A DNA stretch of 21,339 nt from Caryophanales bacterium UBA6768 (GCA_002453315.1 DKGO01000135.1:1-21339), one strand, 5' to 3'. Counted from the first letter of the stretch, positions 8,004 through 16,006 are shown. Notes: generated by a model not told the origin, from the sequence alone. Translations and numbers: made by a program.

Positions 8004-9246
8004 ATTCGGAATTGTACTAGGTCATACTTATTTTAGCCGTATTAAATCAAAAGCATTTATAATTACAACGCTCATCGTAATATTATTTTTAGTCGGGGTT
8101 GCAAATATCGAAAAAATTATTGATTTATTTGCTGGTGATGATGAAAAAGTAGAACAAATCGCTGTCATTGATGAGACAAATGAACTTTATAATATTCTCG
8201 AAGGAAATTTTAAAGCAGTGACAGAGGATGCTGATTTAACCCATTTTACCGGAACAATTGACGAAGGAAAGGAAGCTGTGAAAGAGGATAAGTTTGAAGC
8301 ATTGCTCGTTTTAAGTGAAGATGAACAACATTTTCCGAAAGCGACCTATATGTCAAATAGTGGTAATGAGACATTTGAACAAGCCATGATTGAACAACAA
8401 TTACAACAAATCAAGATATCGTTAGTCACAGTTGAGGCAGGTATTGATGAATCAGTACTTGGGCAAATGAATGAGGCTGTTCCTTTTGAAACAATTGCCC
8501 TAAATAAGGATGCGAAATCAGAAGAAGAGTTAAGTGAGGCACGTGGTATTATTTACATTATGTTGTTCGTTCTTTACATGGCCATCATTATTTATGGACA
8601 AATGATTGCAATGGATGTCGCTACAGAAAAATCTTCTAGGGTAATGGAAATTTTAATTTCTAGTGCCCCACCTGTCATTCATATGTTTGCCAAAATTATT
8701 GGTATTGCTTTAGTAGGATTAACACAAATTTTAGTATTTTTTGCTGCTGGTTATCTACTTCTTTCATCAAAAATGGAGGAATATACGGAAGGATTTTTTG
8801 AAGTGTTTGGTTTTACTGGCACATCGATTAGTATTTACGTATATGCTGTTGTGTTCTTCATGTTGGGGTATTTGCTATATGCAACAATTGCTGCAATGCT
8901 TGGCTCACTTGTTAGTAAAGTGGAAGATGTGCAGCAATTACTATTTCCGATGATTATGCTGATTATGATTGCATTTTTTATTGCCATGTTCGGATTAAGT
9001 ATGCCGGAAGCTAAGTTTATTACGGTGACATCATACATTCCATTTTTCTCACCAATGATCATGTTTTTACGGGTTGGAATGTTAGATGTTCCTGTTTGGG
9101 AAATTGCCATTTCGATTGGCATACTCATGTTAACAATCGGTTTATTAGGTTGGTTAGGTGCGCGAATTTACCGTGGTGGCGTCCTCATGTATGGAAAATC
9201 ATCCTTAAAAGATATAAAAAGAGCACTCGCACTTACGAAAAAATAA
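7996..9246 (+). CDS. yhaP: ABC-2 type permease, YhaP/NatB type
   Basis: The 416-residue integral membrane protein has one N-terminal helix (about residues 17-36), a large extracytoplasmic domain of about 140 residues rich in acidic groups, and five or six C-terminal helices, including the ABC-2 landmark EKSSRVMEILISSAPP. Length and topology match B. subtilis YhaP and NatB. The ATG at 7996 has AGGTG upstream and overlaps the ATPase stop by eight bases. It forms the membrane half of the YhaQP exporter; the substrate is unproven. The RNA ligase gene follows after only 24 bases. Confidence 0.88.
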   Translation: MNKFGIVLGHTYFSRIKSKAFIITTLIVILFLVGVANIEKIIDLFAGDDEKVEQIAVIDETNELYNILEGNFKAVTEDADLTHFTGTIDEGKEAVKEDKFEALLVLSEDEQHFPKATYMSNSGNETFEQAMIEQQLQQIKISLVTVEAGIDESVLGQMNEAVPFETIALNKDAKSEEELSEARGIIYIMLFVLYMAIIIYGQMIAMDVATEKSSRVMEILISSAPPVIHMFAKIIGIALVGLTQILVFFAAGYLLLSSKMEEYTEGFFEVFGFTGTSISIYVYAVVFFMLGYLLYATIAAMLGSLVSKVEDVQQLLFPMIMLIMIAFFIAMFGLSMPEAKFITVTSYIPFFSPMIMFLRVGMLDVPVWEIAISIGILMLTIGLLGWLGARIYRGGVLMYGKSSLKDIKRALALTKK

Positions 9247-9270
9247 CAAAAATGAAAGGAAGCAAATTTT

Positions 9271-10479
9271 TTGCAAAAAAAGATTTTTGGCAATCATGAT
9301 GATAATACGTTGAGACAATTTAATCATTGTTTAGAGTACGGTAATGTTGTTGGCGGTGTCCTCTGTGCAGATGGACATTACGGATATAGTCAGCCTGTCG
9401 GCGGAGTTGTTGTTTACGATAATCAAATAGCACCATCAGGTGTCGGTTATGACATCGCATGTGGCAATAAAGCGGTAAAAACGAATTTAAAATATGAGCA
9501 TATTCAACATGATGTTCCAAAAATTATGGATGAGATAGCGAGACGCATATCGTTTGGAATCGGTAGAAAAAATAAAGTGAAAGTCGATCATGAGTTATTC
9601 GATGCACCGGAATGGGAAGTATATCGTGAAATTGGTCAGCATGAACACGATCAATTAAAAAAGCTTGCCCAAGATCAGTTAGGGACAGTTGGGGCAGGCA
9701 ATCATTACGTCGATTTACTCGTAGAGGAAGTGACCGGAGATATTTGGATTGCGAATCATTTTGGTAGTCGCGGTTTTGGACATCGAACGGCAAGCGGATT
9801 TTTAAACTTAGCGAAAGGAAGAGAGTTTTCCGAACGTGCTCCCGGTGAAAGCATGGAACAACCTCCAACGCTTATTGACTTAGATAGCGAGCTTGGTGCC
9901 ATGTATTATAAAGCAATGAAACTTGCAGGTCGCTATGCATACGCTGGACGTGATTACGTTATTAATCAAGTCCTTGACATGATTCAGGCTGAAGCTCTCT
10001 TTGAAGTGCATAATCACCATAACTATGCATGGAAAGAAGTGCATAACGGCAAAGAATATATCGTCGTACGTAAAGGAGCAACTCCTTCAGCCCCGGGTCA
10101 ACTAGGTTTTATCGGGGGAAGTATGGCAGATATTTCTGTCATCGTACGTGGAAAAGATACACATGAAAATGAACAAGCTTTTTATAGCACTGTTCATGGG
10201 GCGGGTCGCATTATGAGTAGAACAAAAGCGGCTGGCCGTATGAATTGGAGAACGCGCAAACGAAGAGGCGGTCAAATTTCTGTCGAACAAATGCAAGATG
10301 CCGTTAATAAATACGGTGTTGAGCTTCGAGGTGGGGGTCCAGATGAAAGCCCATTCGTATATCGGAAACTTCGTGAAGTTTTGCATGCCCATCGTGATAC
10401 TATCGAAATTCTCCATGAGTTAAAGCCGATCGGAGTTTGCATGGCTGGTGCAAACGAACATGATCCTTATAAAGATTAA
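9271..10479 (+). CDS. rtcB: RtcB-type RNA ligase
   Basis: RtcB joins RNA 2',3'-cyclic or 3'-phosphate ends to 5'-OH ends, using GTP and Mn(II). The catalytic set is complete in this 402-residue protein: D61 and C64 in GYDIACGN, H145 in GAGNHY, H163 in the HFGSRG segment, the HNHH region at 247-250, and the guanylated histidine H309 in HGAGRIMSR. The start is the TTG at 9271, with AAAGGAAG at 9255-9262; the ATG at 9252 is in another frame and closes after 15 codons. No rtcA, archease or release-factor-like repair gene lies nearby. It sits 24 bases after the ABC permease gene with no terminator between, so the two are probably co-transcribed. Confidence 0.93.
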   Translation: MQKKIFGNHDDNTLRQFNHCLEYGNVVGGVLCADGHYGYSQPVGGVVVYDNQIAPSGVGYDIACGNKAVKTNLKYEHIQHDVPKIMDEIARRISFGIGRKNKVKVDHELFDAPEWEVYREIGQHEHDQLKKLAQDQLGTVGAGNHYVDLLVEEVTGDIWIANHFGSRGFGHRTASGFLNLAKGREFSERAPGESMEQPPTLIDLDSELGAMYYKAMKLAGRYAYAGRDYVINQVLDMIQAEALFEVHNHHNYAWKEVHNGKEYIVVRKGATPSAPGQLGFIGGSMADISVIVRGKDTHENEQAFYSTVHGAGRIMSRTKAAGRMNWRTRKRRGGQISVEQMQDAVNKYGVELRGGGPDESPFVYRKLREVLHAHRDTIEILHELKPIGVCMAGANEHDPYKD

Positions 10480-10505
10480 GTTTAACTTTACATGGTTCCG
10501 GGAAT
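10480..10505 (+). promoter_or_regulatory. SigB promoter for the general stress gene
   Basis: GTTTAA (10480-10485), 14 bases, then GGGAAT (10500-10505) matches the SigB consensus GTTTAA-N12-14-GGGTAT at all but one position. The -35 box begins on the base after the rtcB stop codon. It predicts general-stress induction of the downstream gene. Confidence 0.8.
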
Positions 10506-10517
10506 GAAATGACTAAC

Positions 10518-10533
10518 CTCTTCTATAGAAGAG
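10518..10533 (+). repeat. Hairpin in the leader of the stress gene
   Basis: CTCTTCTATAGAAGAG is a perfect 16-base palindrome (a six-bp stem with a TATA loop) located about 6 to 21 bases after the predicted SigB start point. No T-run follows, so it is not a terminator. A 5'-end mRNA stabiliser is possible. Confidence 0.55.
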
Positions 10534-10583
10534 ATATTCATGAGTATCCTCAAAAATCAACTAAAGATTAGGAGTTGGGTAAT

Positions 10584-10910
10584 GTGGAACCGATAGTAAG
10601 AGAATTTATGAATGAAACGGAATTAATTCATGAAGTGAGTCAGCTTTCAGCTCAAGGAATTGATAAGGATAATGTGTACGTCTTGTCTCATGATGCCGAT
10701 CGAACACATCGAATTGTGGAAGAAGCAGAGGCAAATGAAATTGGTTTAAAAGAAATGGGTTTAAGCAAAACAATTGAACAAGTCTTTCGACCAGAAGGTG
10801 ATCAACTTCGCATGAAAATGGAAGAAATTGGACTTACTGAACAAGAGGCGGAGCATTACGAACGTAAGCTTGATGAAGGAAAAATCTTGCTAATTGTAGA
10901 TCAAGCATAA
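10584..10910 (+). CDS. yflT: General stress protein 17M-like (YflT family)
   Basis: The 108-residue soluble protein begins EPIVREFMNETELI, contains the VYVLSHDADRT segment typical of the YflT (general stress protein 17M) family, and ends EGKILLIVDQA. The family has a flavodoxin-like alpha/beta core in its first half and a helical, acidic second half; its function is unknown, but in B. subtilis it belongs to the SigB regulon. I prefer the GTG at 10584 because AGGAG lies at 10570-10574, nine bases upstream; the TTG at 10575 would abut the ribosome site. The SigB promoter upstream agrees with the call. Confidence 0.85.
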   Translation: MEPIVREFMNETELIHEVSQLSAQGIDKDNVYVLSHDADRTHRIVEEAEANEIGLKEMGLSKTIEQVFRPEGDQLRMKMEEIGLTEQEAEHYERKLDEGKILLIVDQA

Positions 10911-10926
10911 ACAAATTGAAGATAAG

Positions 10927-10963
10927 AGTCTGGCAGTTAAAATGACTGCTGGACTATTTTTTT
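10927..10963 (+). terminator. Rho-independent terminator
   Basis: An 11-bp stem (AGTCTGGCAGT with ACTGCTGGACT, including two G-T pairs) and a seven-base loop are followed by ATTTTTTT. It ends the yflT-like transcript. Confidence 0.85.
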
Positions 10964-11022
10964 GTCCATTTTTTAGTGGAGGTGAATATAGATAGGATAG
11001 AAAGGTTAAAGGAGGATGACTT

Positions 11023-11430
11023 GTGGACGACGTAGCAAGCGTACTCATACGGTTCATTGCTTGGTGTTTTGACTTGTTACTTATTGGTGTTCCGCTCGTC
11101 GTCATGAGCATCACACTTTTTAACGTTGGGATCAGTACGATTATTTTTTCGTTTTTATTGTTTTCTCTTTATACTTGTTTAACCCCCGTTATGACATCAG
11201 GGATGACGTTGGGAAAAAAGCTTACGAATATTCACATTGTGACGGGAAATACACGGTCACAAGTGAGCCTTAGTCAGATGTTCATCCGTACAATCATGCT
11301 AAATATTTGTTGTGTGCTGACGGGTGGAATAGCATTGTTTATAAGCCTTATTTTAATGTTGCTTACAAAAGGTAAATATAGTTTACATGATGTCGTAGCA
11401 GATACAATTGTCATACTGAAAGAAAAATAA
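11023..11430 (+). CDS. RDD family membrane protein
   Basis: The 135-residue protein has the three RDD landmarks: RFIAWCFDLLLIG near the N-terminus (the Arg and Asp of the motif), GMTLGKKLTNIHIV after the second membrane segment, and SLHDVVADTIVI at the end. Three to four membrane helices are predicted. The family is widespread and mostly uncharacterised; some members have been linked to Na+/H+ antiport in halophilic bacilli. The GTG start has AAAGGAGG (11008-11015) at good spacing. It is convergent with the second fumarase gene. Confidence 0.85.
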   Translation: MDDVASVLIRFIAWCFDLLLIGVPLVVMSITLFNVGISTIIFSFLLFSLYTCLTPVMTSGMTLGKKLTNIHIVTGNTRSQVSLSQMFIRTIMLNICCVLTGGIALFISLILMLLTKGKYSLHDVVADTIVILKEK

Positions 11431-11433
11431 AAA

Positions 11434-11468
11434 ACACATTCCTACAGAATGTACACGCGGGAATGTGT
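11434..11468 (-). terminator. Rho-independent terminator of the second fumarase gene
   Basis: A nine-bp stem ACACATTCC (11434-11442) with GGAATGTGT (11460-11468) is followed, read on the minus strand, by TTTTTTATTTTTC. The plus-strand side has no T-run, so it mainly serves the minus-strand gene. Confidence 0.8.
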
Positions 11469-11478
11469 CTATGTTCCA

Positions 11479-12867
11479 TTAAGCCTTCGGTGTAATCATC
11501 TCTTCGGGCTTAACAAATTTATCAAATTGTTCTTCAGTTAAAATTCCAGATTGCAATGCCGCTTCTTTTAATGTAATCTGATTTTCATGTGCGAGCTTGG
11601 CAACTCTTGCCGCACTTTCATATCCAATGTGTGGATTAAGTGCTGTTACAAGCATGAGGGAATCATTCAAATACGCTTCAATTTTTTCACGATTTGGTTC
11701 GATTCCGATTGCACAACGATCGTTAAATGAACGAACAGCGTCAGCAAGTAGTCGAGCGGATTGTAAAAAGTTAAAGGCAATAACAGGTTTAAAGACATTC
11801 AGTTCAAAGTTACCTTGGGATGCCGCGACACCAATCGTCGTGTCATTCCCCATTACTTGAACAGAAACCATTGTTACCGCTTCACTTTGCGTTGGGTTCA
11901 CTTTGCCAGGCATAATCGAGCTCCCTGGTTCGTTTGAAGGAATAGATAATTCACCAATTCCACAACGTGGACCACTTGCAAGCCAACGAACATCGTTCGC
12001 TATCTTCATCATATCTGCTGCGAGAGCCTTGAGAGCACCGTGTGCATGTACGACTTCGTCATAGCTTGTTAACGAATGGAATTTATTTGGTGATGAAGTA
12101 AACTCTTTATTTGTTACTTTAGAAATTTCTTCAGACACCATTTCACCAAACTTCGGATGGGCGTTAATTCCTGTTCCAACAGCGGTTCCGCCAATGGCTA
12201 ATTCTTTTAGAAATTTGACACTTTCCAAAAGCATTTGTTCATCTCGTTCCAGCATGTAGTGCCAGCCGCTTACTTCTTGGCCTAACGTAAGAGGTGTTGC
12301 ATCTTGTAAATGAGTTCGTCCAATTTTGATAACGTCTTGGAATTCGTCACTTTTTTGTTTTAATGTTTCTTTTAATGTTCGAATTGCCGGTAGAACATTG
12401 TCTTCAATTGCAATAACGCCAGAAACATGTAAGGCGGTTGGAAACGTATCATTCGAACTTTGTGATTTATTTACATCGTCGTTCGGATGGATTTGTAAAT
12501 CGATTCCTTTTTCTTGTAAAATTTGATTTCCGCGATTCGCTAGAACCTCATTCATGTTCATGTTAGACTGTGTACCGCTTCCAGTCTGCCACACGACGAG
12601 AGGAAAGTGGTCATCCCACTTGCCTTGGAGAACTTCGTCAGCCGCTTGTGCAATCGCCTCAGCTTTTTCTTTTTCAAGTGTTCCAAGCTGCATGTTGGCA
12701 ATTGCTGTGCTTCTTTTTAGAATTGCAAAGGCTCGAATAATTTCTTTTGGCATCTTTTCAGTACTAATAGGAAAGTTTTGCTTGCTTCGTTGCGTTTGGG
12801 CTGCCCATAATTTGTCGGCAGGTACTTTTATTTCTCCAAGTGTATCCCGCTCGATTCTGAATTCCAT
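11479..12867 (-). CDS. fumC: Class II fumarate hydratase, copy 2 (CitG-like)
   Basis: The 462-residue enzyme hydrates fumarate to malate. It shares the class II landmarks with the copy at 4133: [10 protein letters not shown], the catalytic H186 in [10 protein letters not shown], and [11 protein letters not shown]. It is closer to B. subtilis CitG than copy 1 in many places ([48 protein letters not shown], ending [10 protein letters not shown]) and has the same length, so it is probably the housekeeping copy. One oddity is WAAQTQRS at 21-28 where the family usually has WGAQT. AGGAGGTAG precedes the start, and a clear SigA promoter and terminator flank it. Confidence 0.95.
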   Translation of the reverse strand: MEFRIERDTLGEIKVPADKLWAAQTQRSKQNFPISTEKMPKEIIRAFAILKRSTAIANMQLGTLEKEKAEAIAQAADEVLQGKWDDHFPLVVWQTGSGTQSNMNMNEVLANRGNQILQEKGIDLQIHPNDDVNKSQSSNDTFPTALHVSGVIAIEDNVLPAIRTLKETLKQKSDEFQDVIKIGRTHLQDATPLTLGQEVSGWHYMLERDEQMLLESVKFLKELAIGGTAVGTGINAHPKFGEMVSEEISKVTNKEFTSSPNKFHSLTSYDEVVHAHGALKALAADMMKIANDVRWLASGPRCGIGELSIPSNEPGSSIMPGKVNPTQSEAVTMVSVQVMGNDTTIGVAASQGNFELNVFKPVIAFNFLQSARLLADAVRSFNDRCAIGIEPNREKIEAYLNDSLMLVTALNPHIGYESAARVAKLAHENQITLKEAALQSGILTEEQFDKFVKPEEMITPKA

Positions 12868-12899
12868 TTTTTATTCTACCTCCTATGTGCTCCATCCTT

Positions 12900-12928
12900 A
12901 TCTTACACCCAACCTAATGCTTACTCAA
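12900..12928 (-). promoter_or_regulatory. SigA promoter of the second fumarase gene
   Basis: On the minus strand TTGAGT (12928-12923) and TAAGAT (12905-12900) are separated by exactly 17 bases and lie about 33 bases upstream of the start codon. Confidence 0.75.
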
Positions 12929-13302
12929 GTAGAATGACATAGACGAATTAGACTTATTTCGACATAAAGTGAACCTCGTTCATGGAGCCTTTCTACTGAT
13001 CCTTAACCGCAACGAAACTAGGATGTGCACGTGCCATTTTCTACGATGGGATGAGCATTTCGCGCAGTCTGATCTGGAGTCGTTTAATATTGTGCATGCA
13101 ATGTTGAATTTTATAGCTTCAGGACAAAAGGTCCTTGATTGATTATTAGTGTCACGAACATTGTGTACTTATCTAAGTTCGAAGGTTAGCAACAATTTTA
13201 AGTAGAAGTATTAGTAACCTCACTAATTTAGTTGACTTTCTGTATTTTCTACAGCTTTTGTAGCAAAACTATAGAGTGAACATGACGTGAGGAGAATAAA
13301 AG
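12929..13302. other. Intergenic region with a G+C-richer unexplained segment
   Basis: This 374-base gap separates the divergent fumarase and pdaA genes. The part from about 12969 to 13145 looks richer in G+C than its surroundings and contains palindromic cores such as GCACGTGC, TGCATGCA and AGGACAAAAGGTCCT. A frame is open from 12933 to 13141, but without a ribosome site or recognisable protein. Close to pdaA, TGTATT (13241-13246) and AAAACTA (13265-13271) are 18 bases apart and weakly resemble a SigG promoter, which would suit pdaA. Confidence 0.4.
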
Positions 13303-14109
13303 ATGAGAAAACTTACTGCAATTTGTATCGCTTTTACTTTTGTGTATTTTGCGTTTTCTGTACAAGCATTTGCCAAAGAGTATAGCAATATGCAATACGA
13401 TTGGTACTTTAAGCCGAGTAAGAATAACGAACCGGCTACGACGGAGCCTGAATTTGCCGAGATGTTACAAAAACACGGTGGAATTTTTATTGCAGAGACA
13501 GATCAAAAGGAACTGTATCTCACCTTTGATAACGGCTATGAACAAGGTTACACTGGTGATATTTTAGATGTTTTAAAAAAGAAAAAAGTACCCGCGACTT
13601 TTTTTGTAACCGGTCACTATTTAAAGGAAGAACCTGAACTTGTCAAAAGAATGGTAAAGGAAGGTCATATCGTCGGTAACCACTCCTATCACCATCCGAA
13701 CTTTGCAAAAACGAGTGATACAAAGATCCGTGAAGAACTTGAAAGTGTCGAGCAACTGTTTACAAAAATTACGGGTAAGCAAATGCCAAAATATTTACGA
13801 CCTCCAAGAGGGATATTCAGTGAACGAACACTTGCAGTATCCTATGAACTCGGTTATACAAATGTATTTTGGTCTCTCGCTTACAAAGATTGGGAAACAA
13901 ACAATCAGAAAGGCTGGAAATACGCGTACGACAACATTATGAAGCGTGTGCATCCAGGAGCTATTATGTTACTGCATACGGTATCAAAGGATAATGCTGA
14001 TGCATTGGATAAAGCAATTGATGATCTTAAAAAGCAAGGGTATACCTTTCACAGTCTTCATGATTTGAAGGCAAAAGAACTCGTTCCTGATTGGTTACTG
14101 ACACCTTAA
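13303..14109 (+). CDS. pdaA: Delta-lactam-biosynthetic de-N-acetylase (spore cortex)
   Basis: PdaA removes the N-acetyl group of muramic acid so that muramic delta-lactam, needed for cortex lysis at germination, can form. The 268-residue protein has a signal peptide (about residues 1-24, ending QAFA) and a polysaccharide deacetylase (NodB) domain. Visible motifs are TFDNGYE at 74-80, the PdaA form with Asn where most deacetylases have a second Asp; HSYHH at 127-131 (zinc ligands); RPPRG at 166-170; the DW at 196-197; and LLH at 223-225. The ATG follows GAGGAG. It acts outside the forespore membrane, and expression in the forespore under SigG is expected from B. subtilis. Confidence 0.93.
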   Translation: MRKLTAICIAFTFVYFAFSVQAFAKEYSNMQYDWYFKPSKNNEPATTEPEFAEMLQKHGGIFIAETDQKELYLTFDNGYEQGYTGDILDVLKKKKVPATFFVTGHYLKEEPELVKRMVKEGHIVGNHSYHHPNFAKTSDTKIREELESVEQLFTKITGKQMPKYLRPPRGIFSERTLAVSYELGYTNVFWSLAYKDWETNNQKGWKYAYDNIMKRVHPGAIMLLHTVSKDNADALDKAIDDLKKQGYTFHSLHDLKAKELVPDWLLTP

Positions 14110-14126
14110 TACCAACGTATTCAAAA

Positions 14127-14162
14127 GCTTCCACATCTGAGCATGGTGGAGGCCTTTTTTTT
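14127..14162 (+). terminator. Rho-independent terminator after pdaA
   Basis: The stem GCTTCCAC (14127-14134) with GTGGAGGC (14146-14153), including one G-T pair, is followed by C and eight T residues. Confidence 0.88.
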
Positions 14163-14201
14163 GAACATGCGTGTTAAACTAAGAGGAAAGGGGGGGAAGA
14201 A

Positions 14202-15104
14202 ATGTGGAGTTTAAACATCAACATTAAAGGTCCATATCGATTTGAACGTGCATTACAAAGATTAGCGGCCGATCCACTTAAAATGATTAATTTTAAAGAA
14301 TGCTCGCTCGTCATTCCTCTTATTATCGAAGGGAATCCGTATCCGATAACCGTCAAAAGTGTTGGGACTTTACACGCTCCCTCTTTCCAATTATCTGGAG
14401 AAGTAATGGAAAGGCACCAAGTAAAAGTAACAAATGAAATCCGAAGAATTTTACAGTGGGATGTTTCACATAAACAATTAAAAGAACATTTTCGTGATAC
14501 AGACCTTCATCCGTTATTTACAGAACTAGAAGGCACCCCACTTATTTTGGACTTTGATTTATATTTTAATTTGATGAAATCAATCATTCATCAGCAATTG
14601 AATTTAAATTTTTCGCATACGTTAACGGCGAGGTTTGTCCAAACGTTTGGCTTCAAAAATAACGGCGTTTGGTTTCCACCGAGTCCAACGATAGTTAGTC
14701 GCTTAAACTATGATGACTTAACGGGCATGCAATTTAGTCGGAGAAAGGCCGAGTATATTATTGATACTTCTAAAAAAATTGCATCGGGCGAATTACAACT
14801 TGATACATTTTATTCATTGGAAAATGAAGAAATTATCGACATTTTGACCAAAATTCGTGGTATTGGTCCGTGGACAGCAGAAAGCTTATTATTATTCGGA
14901 CTTGGTAGGTCCTCGATATTCCCATATGCTGATATCGGGATTCAAAATGGGCTTAAAAAACTTTATCAACTTGATGTAAAACCAACTCGTGCACAAATGG
15001 AACGATGGAGGAAGGCTTGGTCTCCTTATGAAACATATGCTGCCTTATATTTGTGGGAGTTTGTTGGTGATGATGAATTTATTATCGATAAAAATCTTGA
15101 CTAG
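14202..15104 (+). CDS. yfjP: DNA-3-methyladenine glycosylase, AlkA/YfjP type
   Basis: This base-excision repair enzyme of the HhH-GPD superfamily removes alkylated purines. The 300-residue protein has an AlkA-like N-terminal beta domain of about 100 residues, then the helical domain with IIHQQLNLNFSHTLTARFV, the helix-hairpin-helix IRGIGPWTAESLLLFGLG, and the catalytic Asp in FPYADIGIQNGL. In B. subtilis yfjP lies in the same yfj region as pdaA (yfjS), so the neighbourhood supports the call. A purine-rich GGAAAGGGGGG site precedes the ATG. Confidence 0.9.
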   Translation: MWSLNINIKGPYRFERALQRLAADPLKMINFKECSLVIPLIIEGNPYPITVKSVGTLHAPSFQLSGEVMERHQVKVTNEIRRILQWDVSHKQLKEHFRDTDLHPLFTELEGTPLILDFDLYFNLMKSIIHQQLNLNFSHTLTARFVQTFGFKNNGVWFPPSPTIVSRLNYDDLTGMQFSRRKAEYIIDTSKKIASGELQLDTFYSLENEEIIDILTKIRGIGPWTAESLLLFGLGRSSIFPYADIGIQNGLKKLYQLDVKPTRAQMERWRKAWSPYETYAALYLWEFVGDDEFIIDKNLD

Positions 15105-15116
15105 AAATTTAGATCA

Positions 15117-15145
15117 TTGAAAAATAATTTAAAAGTGTTTAAACT
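15117..15145 (+). promoter_or_regulatory. Possible SigA promoter for the 75-aa gene
   Basis: TTGAAA (15117-15122) and TAAACT (15140-15145) are 17 bases apart, upstream of the ATG at 15178. The -10 box is only a fair match. Confidence 0.35.
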
Positions 15146-15177
15146 ATAAAAAAATAGTAATTGAAAGGCTAGAAAAA

Positions 15178-15405
15178 ATGGAATCACAAAACTCCTTATT
15201 CCAAACATGGATTCACCAAGAAACATTGTTAACTGTTGAGATGCTAGTCCGTAAAGTCGGAAGAAAGACGGTGTTCGGACGATTATTAAGCGTTGATATT
15301 AAGGGACAGAACGTTTTACTATATGATGTTGATCAAAAAAAGGTATTATCCTTGAAAACTAATGAAATCGATAAAATGACGCCTGCAGATTCATACGAAT
15401 ACTAA
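15178..15405 (+). CDS. Small Sm-like barrel protein, unknown function
   Basis: The protein has 75 residues. I do not recognise a named family. From residue 18 the pattern LTVEMLVRKVGRKTVFGRLL, then VDIKGQNVLLYD and LKTNEIDKMTP, reads as five short beta strands with a Gly at the second strand and a hydrophobic-Ile-x-x close. This is the outline of an Sm-like barrel, also seen in several proteins downstream. The ATG follows GAAAGG at close spacing. A terminator directly overlaps the stop codon, so it is a single-gene transcript or the end of one. Confidence 0.65.
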   Translation: MESQNSLFQTWIHQETLLTVEMLVRKVGRKTVFGRLLSVDIKGQNVLLYDVDQKKVLSLKTNEIDKMTPADSYEY

Positions 15406-15436
15406 CTCCTTGTCTGGAAAAGCAAGGAGTTTTTTC
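15405..15436 (+). terminator. Rho-independent terminator
   Basis: The stem ACTCCTTG (15405-15412) with CAAGGAGT (15423-15430), a ten-base loop and a T-run. The stem begins on the last base of the stop codon. Confidence 0.88.
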
Positions 15437-15491
15437 TGCCCAATTGCTATGTAGGGCAGTGGCATACGGTAATAGTAAGGAGGGGATAGCT

Positions 15492-15863
15492 TTGGCAATA
15501 AATAAAGGGTGGATAAACCGACATATTCAAGTGCAAATCGGCCCAGAACAAGTCATAATGAAAAATAAGCAACTAGAAACTGAAATGATTGTAGAAGGGG
15601 TTGTTTGCGATATAAGCCTTGATGCGATTACACTTGTTCAGTCTGATACTTCAATTGTGAAGGCCGTAACGAATCGAATAAAAAATTTCGCCCCGGAAGA
15701 GAGTGATTGTCATTGCTCAGACAAACAAGCTTCGAAAGGATGCTATGGAGACATCAAGCGTTGCGACAAACGTTTACAATTAAATCTAGCCGGATTAAAG
15801 GATAGTCTTCAATATGAATTGCTACAGTTAAAAGGCTGTAAAGTGAAACTAAATATAGCTTAG
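15492..15863 (+). CDS. Small Cys-containing protein with Sm-like N-terminal half
   Basis: The 123-residue protein starts at the TTG at 15492, six bases after AAGGAGGGG (15477-15485); the longer frame from 15444 would run through that ribosome site. Residues 10-66 have a beta-rich pattern (IQVQIGPEQVIM, then EMIVEGVVCDISLDAITLVQ and IKNFAP) like the barrel proteins nearby. A Cys-rich stretch follows, with C73, C75, C84 and C91, and later C116, then a Leu-rich helix at about 97-113. The Cys cluster could bind metal or crosslink in a spore layer, but I see no named family. It lies between two terminator-like hairpins. Confidence 0.7.
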   Translation: MAINKGWINRHIQVQIGPEQVIMKNKQLETEMIVEGVVCDISLDAITLVQSDTSIVKAVTNRIKNFAPEESDCHCSDKQASKGCYGDIKRCDKRLQLNLAGLKDSLQYELLQLKGCKVKLNIA

Positions 15864-15878
15864 TTCAAAAGACCGAAA

Positions 15879-16006
15879 ATCGACAGAAAGGTTCTGTGTT
15901 GTCTTAATTTTCCCAGTTCAAGATGAATTAATCTAAGTGGACGATAGGACGTAGCAGTTTTAGTCGATTTCCGTAAAAAGTCGATTGAGATAATCAGTTA
16001 GTCGAT
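15879..16006. repeat. Cluster of four AGTCGATT-like motifs
   Basis: GTCGAT occurs at 15963-15968, 15980-15985 and 16001-16006, and in inverted form at 15879-15884. Flanking bases give a consensus near AGTCGATT. The cluster fills the gap between a plus-strand and a minus-strand gene and runs into the 3' end of the latter. A small hairpin ACAGAA-AGG-TTCTGT lies at 15883-15897. Confidence 0.5.

Noticed and set aside
9252..9299. 15-codon ATG frame overlapping the rtcB start, possibly feeding rtcB by frameshift at the A7 run
   Set aside because: AAAGGAAG is well placed for the TTG at 9271, so no frameshift is needed.
12554..12937. Plus-strand open frame of 127 codons across the start of the second fumarase gene
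   Set aside because: It is a shadow of the clearly real antisense fumC coding region and has no recognisable family.
12933..13141. Plus-strand open frame in the fumC-pdaA gap, with a possible GTG start at 12969
   Set aside because: There is no ribosome site and no recognisable protein pattern; it is kept only as part of the unexplained segment.
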